A stretch of DNA of 19,788 bases from Deltaproteobacteria bacterium UBA5756. GTDB taxonomy: Bacteria; Desulfobacterota; Syntrophorhabdia; Syntrophorhabdales; Syntrophorhabdaceae. Of this stretch, positions 6,312 to 15,431 are shown piece by piece (position 1 is the stretch's first letter; each line of letters opens with the position of its first letter). The notes under the pieces are model-generated. The model worked only from the letters and a program-made list of their open reading frames with translations. It had not been told where the DNA came from and ran no database searches. Position numbers and translations under genes: made by a program. The DNA is taken from assembly GCA_002418985.1 (NCBI GenBank), contig DIFE01000082.1, positions 1-19,788 of the forward strand, written 5' to 3'.

Positions 6312-8537
6312 TTAGTGTCGGGCATCGAGGGCCCCGACGGGGTTGTCGGGAAAATCCGGCGGCGGCCCGGGATGGTGTGTCAAGGGCATCGGGTTGAAGA
6401 TCCCACAGCGGTAGAAGGACTCCGTCAGTTCGATGCAGACCCATTCTCCCGCATCGAAGTCGAGGAGGCGGCGGGCGATGGGTTGGATAAGCTTTCGCTC
6501 GATGAGTCTTACCATGTCCCTTGCTCCTCCCCAGGGTTTTTCCGGCCCGGCGAGGAGGTGGTCGAGGAGACGCTCCGGGTCGTAGATGACAAAGACACCT
6601 TTCTCCTGGAGGCGTGCCAGGGCCTCGGCAAGCTTCTGGCTGAGGATCTTCCTCAGCACCGGCACGCCGGGCGTCCTGAAGACGATGATCTCATCGAGTC
6701 TTCCCAGGAACTCCTCGGGGAAGTACTTCGACAGGAGCACAAAGGGATCCTCACGGTCTTCGGTGGAGGAAAATCCCAGTTTCACCCGGTCCATATCCCT
6801 GTGAGTCAGGACGTTTGTGGTGAGTATGGCCACGCACCGGCGGACGTCGAAGCGCTCTCCCATACCGGAGGTTATCCTCCCCTCATCGAGGAACCCCATG
6901 AGAAGCCTGTGGACTTCCGGGTGGGCCTTCTCGATTTCATCGAAGAGGACCACACCGCTCGACCTGGCCTGAAGCCACCGGGTGAGGACCCCTTCCCCGG
7001 CTCCACGAGAGGAACTATAGGGCATCCCGATGAGTTTGTGCACGCCGTCGTATCCGCCGTATTCGGCGAGGTCGATATGAAGGAAGTCTTTCGTGCTCCC
7101 GAAATACTCATGGGCCAGGGTCCGGGCAAGCTCCGTTTTGCCGACGCCGGTGGCGCCGGAAAAAAGAAAGGTACCCAGGGGCCGTCCCGGTGCTATGTCG
7201 CCGTATCGTCGCGAGACGAGGGTCGAGACGATCCTCTTCACCGCTTCTTCCTGACCGATCACCCGTTTGTTCAATGACTCTTCGAGACCTCGTACATCCC
7301 TCGTCTTTCCCTCCCCGAGGGCGCTCATCATCCGTCCCGTCTGGCGCGAAAGGACGCGATACAGGTCGTCGGTCCCCATCTCGCGCCTGCCTTCTCTCTC
7401 GACAAGGCCCGCGGCGCTGTCAAGAAGGTCCACGCTCTTGTCGGGCTGGGTGCGGTTCGACAGGTGGCGCTCCGTGGCATGCCATGCCTCCCGGAGGATG
7501 CCGGCCTCTATTCTTATCCCGTGGTGCTTCTCGAGGGCCCCGGCATGGCGCCGCAGGATGGCCAGCGTCGTCTCCTTCCCGGGCTCCTCAATGCGTATCT
7601 CCTGGAAACGGCGGGCGAGCGCCGCGTCGCGGGCGATATAGCGATGGTATTCGCCCGTTGTGGTGGCACCGATAACGGACACCTTCGATCCTCCGAGGAT
7701 GGGCTTCAACATATTCGCCGCATCCATGGGTGCCCCTTCCGCCCTGCCCGCGCCCCAGACGAGATGGGCCTCGTCGATAAAAAGGATCGCCGGTTGGCAT
7801 GCTTGAAGGGCTCCTATCACCTTTGACACCCGCTCTTCGAACATGCCCCGGAGCGTTGTCCCCGCCAGAAGGCTTCCCATGCTGATCTCGTACACTCTGG
7901 TCCCCGACAGGCGAGATGGTGCACGGTTTCGGGCGATGCGCCGTGACAGGAGTTCGACGAGGGCGGTCTTCCCGACCCCGGCGGGGCCGGTCAGCATGGC
8001 GTTGCGTTTTCGCTTTCTCAGAAGCACTTCAAAAAGCCTGTCGATTTCGTCGGGCCGGTCGGAAAGATCATCGAAATCCCCCTTTTCGGCATGGGAGGTA
8101 AGATCCCTCCCGTACTGAAGGAGTACACCGTCATTTCGCACGGGTTCTTCCACCGGCCGCCGATGTGCCACATAGCCGGCGTGTTTTGCACATATCGCAA
8201 GCGCCGTCATGTCAATACCCGCCGATTTGAGGGCACGGTATATCCGGTGATCGGGGCTGTCGCACAGGGTGGAGAGGACATCGTATCCCGTCACTGGTCT
8301 TTTTCGCGTCTCTATAACGGCCCGGGTGAGAAGGTGCCGGTCTTCATCCAGTCGATCGTCGATAAAGGTTTCGACGGTGAGAGAAAAAACTCTCATCGTT
8401 GTCTTTGCCGCGGTCAGAACGCGGGCAAGGCCCCCATCTTCGTCGTGCATGGCCCAGACAAAAAAGATTCGCGGCAGGGTTTGGCCTCCGTCCGGGTAGT
8501 ATCGCTTGACGAGTTCACAGAGGTTGTTCAGGATCAT
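6312..8537 (-). CDS. two-domain Clp/Hsp100-type AAA+ ATPase with atypical pore loops
   Basis: A 741-residue Hsp100-class protein. An N-terminal Clp_N-like repeat region (about 35-120) precedes AAA domain 1 (Walker A GPAGVGKT 184-191, Walker B ILFIDEAH 251-258, arginine finger in LARRF near 309-310) and AAA domain 2 (Walker A GATGVGKT 461-468, Walker B VVLFDE 529-534, arginine finger R613, sensor 2 GAR near 671-673). No ClpB-type coiled-coil middle domain fits between them. Both substrate-threading loops are changed. Domain 1 reads AGTTLRGMFEER where the family has an aromatic residue before RG, and domain 2 reads PYSSSRGAGEG in place of GYVGY. ATP hydrolysis looks intact, so motor activity is expected but substrate grip may differ. 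The start codon overlaps the stop of the J-like gene (ATGA). It is not a housekeeping clpA or clpB. Confidence 0.9.
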   Translation of the reverse strand: MILNNLCELVKRYYPDGGQTLPRIFFVWAMHDEDGGLARVLTAAKTTMRVFSLTVETFIDDRLDEDRHLLTRAVIETRKRPVTGYDVLSTLCDSPDHRIYRALKSAGIDMTALAICAKHAGYVAHRRPVEEPVRNDGVLLQYGRDLTSHAEKGDFDDLSDRPDEIDRLFEVLLRKRKRNAMLTGPAGVGKTALVELLSRRIARNRAPSRLSGTRVYEISMGSLLAGTTLRGMFEERVSKVIGALQACQPAILFIDEAHLVWGAGRAEGAPMDAANMLKPILGGSKVSVIGATTTGEYHRYIARDAALARRFQEIRIEEPGKETTLAILRRHAGALEKHHGIRIEAGILREAWHATERHLSNRTQPDKSVDLLDSAAGLVEREGRREMGTDDLYRVLSRQTGRMMSALGEGKTRDVRGLEESLNKRVIGQEEAVKRIVSTLVSRRYGDIAPGRPLGTFLFSGATGVGKTELARTLAHEYFGSTKDFLHIDLAEYGGYDGVHKLIGMPYSSSRGAGEGVLTRWLQARSSGVVLFDEIEKAHPEVHRLLMGFLDEGRITSGMGERFDVRRCVAILTTNVLTHRDMDRVKLGFSSTEDREDPFVLLSKYFPEEFLGRLDEIIVFRTPGVPVLRKILSQKLAEALARLQEKGVFVIYDPERLLDHLLAGPEKPWGGARDMVRLIERKLIQPIARRLLDFDAGEWVCIELTESFYRCGIFNPMPLTHHPGPPPDFPDNPVGALDARH

Positions 8538-10153
8538 CGGGGTTCCCCTTCCGGGTCGAAAAGAGCGTCAAAGGCCTGCTCCAGGCGCCCGGCCTCCTGC
8601 CTCAACTGCGCGGTGCGGGTCCTGAGATCGGCCCTCACCTTCCCGTGACTCGCCGGATCGGTAAGAATGGCCCGTTCTTTTACCCTGTCCTCGTCCTCGA
8701 AGAGCGCCTGGAGTTCCGCCTTTGCACCGAGGATCTCGTCTTCGAGCACCCTGACTTCCTCCTGCAGCCATGCAAGTTTCTCAGGCAGGGTTTCGCCCTG
8801 GATTACGAGCCGTTCGTCTGTATCGACACCCGGATTGCCGAGGATGGCGCCAATCCGCGAAAGGGCATTCTTCAGACCCTCGAGGGAACGCATGTCGTGG
8901 AGCGCGTAACCCGCGGGGTAGCACAATTCCCCGGGGCGGATCTCAAGGGCCTTCAGGAGGAGTTCCCCAAGACGCCCCTTCTGACCTTCCGTGAGACGGT
9001 TGTAGGAGGGATGATGCATAAGCCTGTCGGGATGGAGAAGCCGGCGTATCTGGCGGAGCACCGTTTTGCACTCTTTCATGTACCGGTCGGGTTCCGTCGC
9101 CTTCCCCTCCCCGCCGTCTCCCCCGGCGACGGCGACCCCCACGAGGTGCGGCGCCAGCGCGGAATCCGTCCTGAGCTGTGACAGCTCGAACCGCCTTCGC
9201 GCGTCCTCCTCCTCGACGCACCTTTCGATCTCTTCACGGGTCCACCCCGGATTCGCGATCTTCAGATTGTAGTGGATATCGCTGAGTTCGAATTCCAGGG
9301 CCGCCTCCCTCAGATCGATCTCTTCCTTGCCGAAGAGGGCAAGCCATTCGCGGCGCGTATGGGCGTTCTTGAGTCGCTGGTTCTCAATGAGGAGATACAG
9401 GTCTTCCAGTTCCTGCCGCAGCGAAACCCACTTTGCTTTCTTGAGGGAGTAGCCCCGCTGCTGCTCCCCGGTGCCCTCAACGAGAAGGGCGAACTCTTTG
9501 CGTGCCTGCGCCGTAAATTGGACAACTTCCGCACTCCGGGCCGAATGGAAATGATATCGTCCCATGAGCATTTCATTTACCAGGCTTGCGAAGGTGGAAG
9601 GCGTGTGCCCCTCGAGGAAAGGCCCGTCTTCGGGACACCGGTCAGACATGGGTGCATAGCGGCAGGCGAGCTCCGTAAGAAGGGTGTATAGGTCCGCCCG
9701 GGGCTGGAATCGGACCAGTGCGTCCCGGAGGGCATGCTCGTTCGCGTCGAGGAGAATATCGGTGAGGTTCGCCCCGTCGGCCGCCCTCCAGCCATTCACA
9801 TCGTGGGCAAAAAAGCGCTCCCATTCGGTCTTGATGAGGAGCGTCAGCGTCCTGTAAAGGTCGAGATGCATGAAGAAGCAGAAACGGGCTACGTCTTCCA
9901 CGGGCGGAAAGACATGACCCCCGGCGTAATCCCAGAATCGGCGGGCGCTGTTTTGTTTCAGAGAACCCACCTTTGTCCCGTCTTCGAAAGCAAGGGCCTT
10001 CTCGTGGTCGCACCCGAACATACCATGGGTGATCGCCCTTTTCTTGCCTTCCTGACGCCAGATCTCCTTCTGCCGGTCGGTGACGGCCGGGTTCGTATCG
10101 AAGGACCGGATGATGCCATCGAGATCGTCGCCAAGTTTCGTATAGGGTGTCAT
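8534..10153 (-). CDS. cryptic J-domain-like, coiled-coil protein
   Basis: A 539-residue protein I do not recognise as a whole. The segment at about 357-410 (RYMKECKTVLRQIRRLLHPD, then a helix ending KALEIRPGEL) has the helix-HPD-helix layout of a J-domain, with HPD at 374-376. J-domains stimulate Hsp70 ATPases, yet no dnaK lies in the window. Residues 455-530 are strongly predicted by eye to be coiled coil, as are parts of 210-330. The N-terminal 150 residues, with many aromatic residues, look like a helical domain. Its start overlaps the WD40 gene stop and its stop overlaps the Clp gene start (ATGA at both), with AAAGGAGA before the ATG. Such coupling suggests a fixed ratio with the Clp protein, perhaps as its adaptor. 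Confidence 0.8.
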   Translation of the reverse strand: MTPYTKLGDDLDGIIRSFDTNPAVTDRQKEIWRQEGKKRAITHGMFGCDHEKALAFEDGTKVGSLKQNSARRFWDYAGGHVFPPVEDVARFCFFMHLDLYRTLTLLIKTEWERFFAHDVNGWRAADGANLTDILLDANEHALRDALVRFQPRADLYTLLTELACRYAPMSDRCPEDGPFLEGHTPSTFASLVNEMLMGRYHFHSARSAEVVQFTAQARKEFALLVEGTGEQQRGYSLKKAKWVSLRQELEDLYLLIENQRLKNAHTRREWLALFGKEEIDLREAALEFELSDIHYNLKIANPGWTREEIERCVEEEDARRRFELSQLRTDSALAPHLVGVAVAGGDGGEGKATEPDRYMKECKTVLRQIRRLLHPDRLMHHPSYNRLTEGQKGRLGELLLKALEIRPGELCYPAGYALHDMRSLEGLKNALSRIGAILGNPGVDTDERLVIQGETLPEKLAWLQEEVRVLEDEILGAKAELQALFEDEDRVKERAILTDPASHGKVRADLRTRTAQLRQEAGRLEQAFDALFDPEGEPR

Positions 10154-12588
10154 TTCCTGTCTCCTTTCTTTCCGGCGGTCAGGGCGGCAGGGCGGCGCCT
10201 GGAGGCGTTGCCGACGCGCGCGGTATCGAGGACCCGGGCATGGAGCTCGACCTGCCGCTCGTACGACTCGCGCCCCTCAACCCTCGCCATCACCATTTTC
10301 GGGTTGTTATATATCTTCAGATAGGCCTTGCGTTCCGCGTTCGGGTGCCGGAACGTCTTCGCATGACGGTCGCCCCCCGAGACGCTGACGAGGTCTTCCC
10401 TGTCCGTCCATAGCCACCCTGACGGGGCATGGTCGTCGGGCGGGGTTTCCCAGATAAATCCTCCGGGCAATATGTGAAGGCTTGCAAGAACCTCTCCGGT
10501 CCCGACGCTCCTCACCTGGATGACCCCCGTGGTATCCATTGTCGCAAAACGTTCCCCGTCGGGAAAGGCGGCGATCTTCCTTATCCTGTTCTCTTCGAGG
10601 TGGTCGTGGCGCCAGAGGAGTTGACGTGTGTCCCTGTCCCAAAGGGCGATGTAATGCCGGCCCCGAACAACGAAACGCCTTCCGCCGGGCAAAAACGAGG
10701 GGCATCCGCCGAACGTAACAACGCCGTCGATGTTATCCGGTTTCTCGATCAGGGGTTCCCCGCCTTCCCGGTCCCAGAAGTGAAACCCGTTCAGCCCCGA
10801 AGCGATCACCTCTCTTTGCGACGGAGCCAGGAGGATATCGTCGATGTAATTTTTGTGATCGCAGGTGCGCAGCAGCCTGCCCGTCCGTGCATCCCAGAGG
10901 GACAGGGACCGCCGGTCCGCGGTGGCAAGAAGGTGCTCGCCCATGCAGAAGGCCTGGAAACGGCCTATACCGTTCAGCGGAAAACCTGCAACGGGGGCGC
11001 CCGCTTCAAGATCGTAGGATGCAAGAAAACCGGTGGACCCCGAAACCGCCATCAGCCTCTTTCCGTCCGCGGTAACATAGAGAGCAAAAGGACCCGGCTG
11101 GCCACCAAGGGAAAACCCCCGTTCATCCCGGCCTGCTGACAGATCCCGGATCGCAACCCCACCCTCCGACGGGAGCACGAGGCGCTTTCCATCGGGGGTG
11201 ATTGCCATCATCGGCGCGCCCGGCGACAGGTCGTCCCAGATTTCTATCTCGGCGATGCTGAATTCCCTGAGACATCGGCCGCTGGAGAGGTCCCAATGCT
11301 TTACCGCCGCATCGCCCATTGTCAGGAGGCCTTTCCCGTCGGGAGTTATCAGGATGTCCCTGACCGGCTGGCCGGCCGGTATTGTCCTTGCGGGCTCTGT
11401 CGAAGCCGGATCGATGAGGTGCACGACCGATTCCTCCCGGGAGATGACGATGCGTCTGTCGGCAGTGGCGATCCTGTTCGATCCGCCGGCATAGCCGTGG
11501 TATTCCCGGTCTGTCGCCAGAGAAGTTGTTAGCTCATGGTGTTCCATGTCCCATACGTCGATCCAGCCGTGGCGGAACCCCAGGCAGAACCGCCCTTCCT
11601 CCGTTATGGACTCGGATTGTATGGCGCCTGTGAAGGTGTTCGTGTACAGCGTCTGCGCCGTCCGGATATCAATGATACGGATATACGTCACGGGGTCCGA
11701 GGATAACAGATCCAGCCGGTTCTCGATCAGACGATAACCCCTCAGCGCATACCAGGGCCGATAGGTCCTTGGGCCGGAGGACGGTATCTCGATGGAGAAA
11801 GAGGTGCCTGACCCCGTCACATCCTGGACATCAACCCTGTCGGTCCAGCCAACAACAATTGACCGGTTGTCGGGGCTGAAGCCGGCGATCATAGGCCACT
11901 TCAGTCTCCGGAGAGATTCATGAAGAAGCTCAGCCGAAGCGACATCCCATATCCGGACCGATTGATCGTCACTCACTGCGGCCACCTTTCTGCCGTCGGG
12001 ACTCACCGCAAGATATTCGATGTGGCTGTTCTCTATCCGGAATGTCCGGACCTTCTTTCCCGTATCGACCTCGTAGACCAGGACCTCGGACCTTTTCGAA
12101 TCGGGACTCTTCCCCCTGAAGAAGCTCCGGACATTCCAATTCTGCTTGCAGAAGAGATGGTCGTCGTTGCAAAGCACGGGATCACCGGGATGGTCCGACA
12201 GGGTCGCCAGGCAATCTCCGTTTTCGAGATCCCAGACCTTCTTGTTTCCAAAGCGAAAGGCCGTTACCATGCGGTTCGTTCCGGGGGTAGTGAAGATCCC
12301 CGAGATGGTCGGGCCGCCGCAGGAGAAGACCCGCAGGCATCTTCCGGAGACCATGTCCCACAGGCGTACATTACCGTCGGAGGTTCCCGTAACGATGCAT
12401 GTGCCGCCGAAGGCCGTCGCAAGCGCGGTCACTCTTCTTTTGTGGAACCCGAGGTCATGGGTCAGCCGGCGGGGCTGAGCGAATCTATCGAGGACATCGG
12501 AGATAGCCTTTCCCGAAAGTTTTCCGAGACCCGTCGACGGGATGAATGCCGGCAAGGAGGCCTCTGGCGTCCTGTCTTCCTTACGCAT
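10150..12588 (-). CDS. WD40 double beta-propeller protein (second paralogue)
   Basis: An 812-residue protein of about 14-15 WD40 repeats, enough for two seven-bladed propellers (examples: NVRLWDMVSGRCL, SVRIWDVASAELL, AVKHWDLSSGRCL, YIALWDRDTRQLL). Propellers act as binding or scaffold surfaces. The last ~105 residues form a C-terminal module shared with the neighbouring WD40 protein, with the pattern TPPDxHAPxGWxWTDRxDL and then a helical part containing NNPKMVMARVEG. I chose the ATG at 12588, since AAAGGAGACGG precedes it and it overlaps the upstream gene's stop by 8 bp. An earlier ATG (12663) would overlap by 83 bp. No signal peptide or enzymatic domain is visible. The start of its blade region aligns with that of its neighbour, so the two arose by duplication. 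Confidence 0.9.
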   Translation of the reverse strand: MRKEDRTPEASLPAFIPSTGLGKLSGKAISDVLDRFAQPRRLTHDLGFHKRRVTALATAFGGTCIVTGTSDGNVRLWDMVSGRCLRVFSCGGPTISGIFTTPGTNRMVTAFRFGNKKVWDLENGDCLATLSDHPGDPVLCNDDHLFCKQNWNVRSFFRGKSPDSKRSEVLVYEVDTGKKVRTFRIENSHIEYLAVSPDGRKVAAVSDDQSVRIWDVASAELLHESLRRLKWPMIAGFSPDNRSIVVGWTDRVDVQDVTGSGTSFSIEIPSSGPRTYRPWYALRGYRLIENRLDLLSSDPVTYIRIIDIRTAQTLYTNTFTGAIQSESITEEGRFCLGFRHGWIDVWDMEHHELTTSLATDREYHGYAGGSNRIATADRRIVISREESVVHLIDPASTEPARTIPAGQPVRDILITPDGKGLLTMGDAAVKHWDLSSGRCLREFSIAEIEIWDDLSPGAPMMAITPDGKRLVLPSEGGVAIRDLSAGRDERGFSLGGQPGPFALYVTADGKRLMAVSGSTGFLASYDLEAGAPVAGFPLNGIGRFQAFCMGEHLLATADRRSLSLWDARTGRLLRTCDHKNYIDDILLAPSQREVIASGLNGFHFWDREGGEPLIEKPDNIDGVVTFGGCPSFLPGGRRFVVRGRHYIALWDRDTRQLLWRHDHLEENRIRKIAAFPDGERFATMDTTGVIQVRSVGTGEVLASLHILPGGFIWETPPDDHAPSGWLWTDREDLVSVSGGDRHAKTFRHPNAERKAYLKIYNNPKMVMARVEGRESYERQVELHARVLDTARVGNASRRRPAALTAGKKGDRK

Positions 12589-14797
12589 GTCCGTCTCCTT
12601 TCGGCAGCATCGGGCGGGTGCGGGCGATGGCTTCCCGCTCCTTTTTCGCAAGGGCACGGACATAACGACCGGCTACGCGGGCGTATTCGTCAAGACCCCT
12701 CAGCCGTGCCCGTATCATTGCCGCATTGTTGCGGGTGTGAACATAGGCACTGCGCCTTTCGTCATTCAAGGGTATCGCTCCGAGAACCCGGTCCTGGCTG
12801 CCTTCCTCCACGACATGGAGAAGGTCGGCCCTGTCGGTCCATACCCAACCGTCCGGGGCGTGTTCGTCAGGCGGCGTGAACCAGAAGAAACCGTCGTCCA
12901 CGTTCCAGAGGGTGCACAGCAGAGCGGAACTCTCCCTATCGATGATCCGCACCGTCCCATCGCTGAAAGACGCAAAAATCCTTCTTTCACCGGGAGAGAG
13001 CGCAACGGACACCACCGGACGTCCCTCACGGGGGCAGCAGACCTCCCGCTGCCCGCTTTCAAGGTCCCATCGTTCCACACCTCCCTGGAGGGTGCCGATG
13101 ACTACATGGCGCCCGTCATCCTCGACGGCCATGCAGTTGATATCGCAATCGGTCCCTTCGATTGACTGCAGCACCTCGAAGGTAACAGGGTCCCAGAGGA
13201 TGACACGCCCGTCGCGGCCGCAGGAGACGAGGCCCCTTCCCCGGTCAAGAAAATGAAGACCTCGGATGGAGACCCACAGGTCGTTCATGGCCGGCCATTC
13301 ATGACCCTTCAAAAGGGCAAGCCTCCGGCCCGATTGAAGGTCGAGGACGATTATATTCCTCGTAAACACGCGGACCACAGCCATCCGCTCCATGTTCTCA
13401 TCGACCGCAAGGACCACGGCCTTTCCCGGTATCGTACAGGTCCTGATGCAATCGCCTTTTTGTACGTCCCAGAGCCTCACTCCGTCATAAGCACAGGAAG
13501 CGAGAAAGGCTCCCGACCGTAAGGGCACGAGGGGGTGCACAGGGTAAACATGGGCCTTCAGAACGGCCGCCGGTTCCTTCCTGTCGCCCCCTATCTCCCA
13601 GAGACGAACCTCTCCATCCTCATGACCGGTGGCGACGAGATTGGGAAGGACAAGGAAGACGAGCGACGACGATTTGGGTGTCACAACCCGGTTCGAACCA
13701 TCGATGAGGTTCCAGACCTTTGCCGCGCCGCCATCATCGGAGGCGGCAAGATACGCGCCGTCACCGGAAAGAGAAAGATTATGTACGTTCCGTGCGGGTT
13801 TGATGGTCCTGAGGCACGTGCCGCTGTCGATATCCCATGTCCTCAATGTCCAGTCAAGACTTACCGTGCAGAGAGTCTTTCCATCGGATGCAAGCGCCAT
13901 CCCGGTCACATCGTCGTTGTGGCCGGCGAACTCTTTCTCGATCATACCCGTTTCGCCGTCCACAACGAGGATGGTTTTGAAGTGACAGCAGGCCACAAAC
14001 CGGGAACCGTCCCCCGTGGTCGTCACCTTGTACGGATTGTGGGGTTCGAAGGCAAAGAACCTTTCCTGATCGCCGGTGCGAATGTTGAAACAATAGAGGC
14101 CATCCCACGCCGCGGCGACAATGGTCCCGTCCCCTGCAAGAGCGATGTCCTTGAAGGAATAGGGAAAACTCCCCCGGGTAATTTGAAAAGGGTTGCCGAT
14201 GGCAGGGAAGCTCCATCGGAACACTTTGCCGTTCGAGCCCAGCGTGACAAGCATCGTGCCGTCCCCGGTTACGAGAATCTTGTTAGTGTACTGATTTTCC
14301 TGCTCGACAGCATGCTCGCAGGCACCACCGGGAAAGGACCATACCCGTACCGTCCCTTTATCATCACCGCTAACTACATGTTTGTCATCGGGGCTGACCG
14401 CGACGGCGGTAACTTTGCCTTTGTGACCATCCAGAACGAGGACGCATTTACCCGTCGTACAATCCCACAGGCGCAGCGTTCCATCATCCGCGGTGGTGAC
14501 GGCATGCTCCCCATCATTCATGAATGCCGCTCGCCGGAGTTCACCGCTGTGGCCCTGAAATACCATGAGACACTGGCCGCTGGCGACGTCCCACAGGCGG
14601 GCCGTGCGGTCACGGTTGGCGGTGACCATCTTCGATCCGTCGGGAGAGATGGCCACCCCGTGATACTGGTGAAGGTGCGTACCCAGGTGGTGGGTGATCC
14701 TTCCGGCGGGGCCGAGATCCGCCAGCGTTTCCCTGATGATGTCACGGGACACCGGCCGCATGTTCTCAGTTCTGTCGAAAACCTTCAGATCCTTCAT
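12581..14797 (-). CDS. WD40 double beta-propeller protein (first paralogue)
   Basis: A 738-residue protein in which I count fourteen WD-type blade ends (from TARLWDVASGQCL through TVRIIDRESSALL), matching two seven-bladed propellers. A ~40-residue N-terminal region (containing ETLADLGPAGRITHHLG) corresponds to VLDRFAQPRRLTHDLG in the next protein. The C-terminal ~103 residues hold the shared module: FTPPDEHAPDGWVWTDRADL, then a helical stretch with NNAAMIRARLRG and a basic tail. There is a strong AAGGAG before the ATG at 14797, and the gene begins 9 bp after the membrane-protein stop. It is cytoplasmic by sequence. The role is most likely recognition or scaffolding within the operon's complex; what it binds is unknown. 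Confidence 0.9.
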   Translation of the reverse strand: MKDLKVFDRTENMRPVSRDIIRETLADLGPAGRITHHLGTHLHQYHGVAISPDGSKMVTANRDRTARLWDVASGQCLMVFQGHSGELRRAAFMNDGEHAVTTADDGTLRLWDCTTGKCVLVLDGHKGKVTAVAVSPDDKHVVSGDDKGTVRVWSFPGGACEHAVEQENQYTNKILVTGDGTMLVTLGSNGKVFRWSFPAIGNPFQITRGSFPYSFKDIALAGDGTIVAAAWDGLYCFNIRTGDQERFFAFEPHNPYKVTTTGDGSRFVACCHFKTILVVDGETGMIEKEFAGHNDDVTGMALASDGKTLCTVSLDWTLRTWDIDSGTCLRTIKPARNVHNLSLSGDGAYLAASDDGGAAKVWNLIDGSNRVVTPKSSSLVFLVLPNLVATGHEDGEVRLWEIGGDRKEPAAVLKAHVYPVHPLVPLRSGAFLASCAYDGVRLWDVQKGDCIRTCTIPGKAVVLAVDENMERMAVVRVFTRNIIVLDLQSGRRLALLKGHEWPAMNDLWVSIRGLHFLDRGRGLVSCGRDGRVILWDPVTFEVLQSIEGTDCDINCMAVEDDGRHVVIGTLQGGVERWDLESGQREVCCPREGRPVVSVALSPGERRIFASFSDGTVRIIDRESSALLCTLWNVDDGFFWFTPPDEHAPDGWVWTDRADLLHVVEEGSQDRVLGAIPLNDERRSAYVHTRNNAAMIRARLRGLDEYARVAGRYVRALAKKEREAIARTRPMLPKGDGHA

Positions 14798-14806
14798 GAT
14801 CTCCTT

Positions 14807-15349
14807 CTAATCGTATATTATTCTTCTCGCCTCCGCGAGAATTCTCTTTATGATCCAGCCGATCCAGACGCCGACTTTTGATTCGGGCCAGATAAGGTAG
14901 ATGATCCAGCCATAGAAACAGATACCCGCACAGAGCTGCCAGAGAAACTCAAGGGGACCTTTCACCCCCTCCAGCACCCCGCGCAATTCCTTCATGAAGA
15001 GCCGGGAGGGGGCCCTGCCGAGGCGGTGAATGGCGACGCGTTTAGTCCTCTTGTCCCTGCCGTGCAGGCAGAGGCGCTCCCAGTGCCGGACGAATACTTT
15101 CTGCTCCCCCATCAATTCCTTCGCCAGGTATATGTAGCGCTCGTCGGAGAGGATAAGGGCCACAAGCGCCTCGGCGGCATCCGACGCGCGTCTCTCGTCG
15201 AGGACGGTCCGGGGCACATCGGCGTAGACAGGATCTTCATGGATCTCATACATTCCGTCCGCCGTCGTCGGATAAAGAGTGCCTTCGGAGATATGCATGG
15301 CGGGATTGGGCTCCAGTCTTTCCTTATAACCGACCACTTCACTCACCAT
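14807..15349 (-). CDS. uncharacterised protein with a C-terminal membrane segment
   Basis: A 180-residue protein from the ATG at 15349. The N-terminal ~110 residues are soluble, mixed charged and helical (for example RRASDAAEALVALILSDERY). A basic stretch (RDKRTKRVAIHRLGRAPSR) is followed by a hydrophobic segment at about 134-154 (FLWQLCAGICFYGWIIYLIW) and a final amphipathic helix. This is a tail-anchored-like layout that would place most of the protein in the cytoplasm. The start is uncertain: the ATG has GAGG five bases upstream, but the frame stays open further up, with a GTG at 15409 (GGGAG close by) and an ATG at 15532 overlapping the previous gene by 101 bp. No known family recognised. 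It may tether the WD40-J-Clp proteins to the membrane. Confidence 0.75.
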   Translation of the reverse strand: MVSEVVGYKERLEPNPAMHISEGTLYPTTADGMYEIHEDPVYADVPRTVLDERRASDAAEALVALILSDERYIYLAKELMGEQKVFVRHWERLCLHGRDKRTKRVAIHRLGRAPSRLFMKELRGVLEGVKGPLEFLWQLCAGICFYGWIIYLIWPESKVGVWIGWIIKRILAEARRIIYD

Positions 15350-15431
15350 AACCACCTCTGTCGATGTGATCTCCTGTCTTATCCACGCGATCAGCCGATG
15401 GTGCCCCACGCTCTCCCACCCGTACGCCGGA

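Noticed and set aside
13535..14881. A 448-codon plus-strand frame opposite the first WD40 gene
   Set aside because: It is antisense to a clear WD40 protein; long antisense frames are common in GC-rich coding DNA, and it has no recognisable domain.
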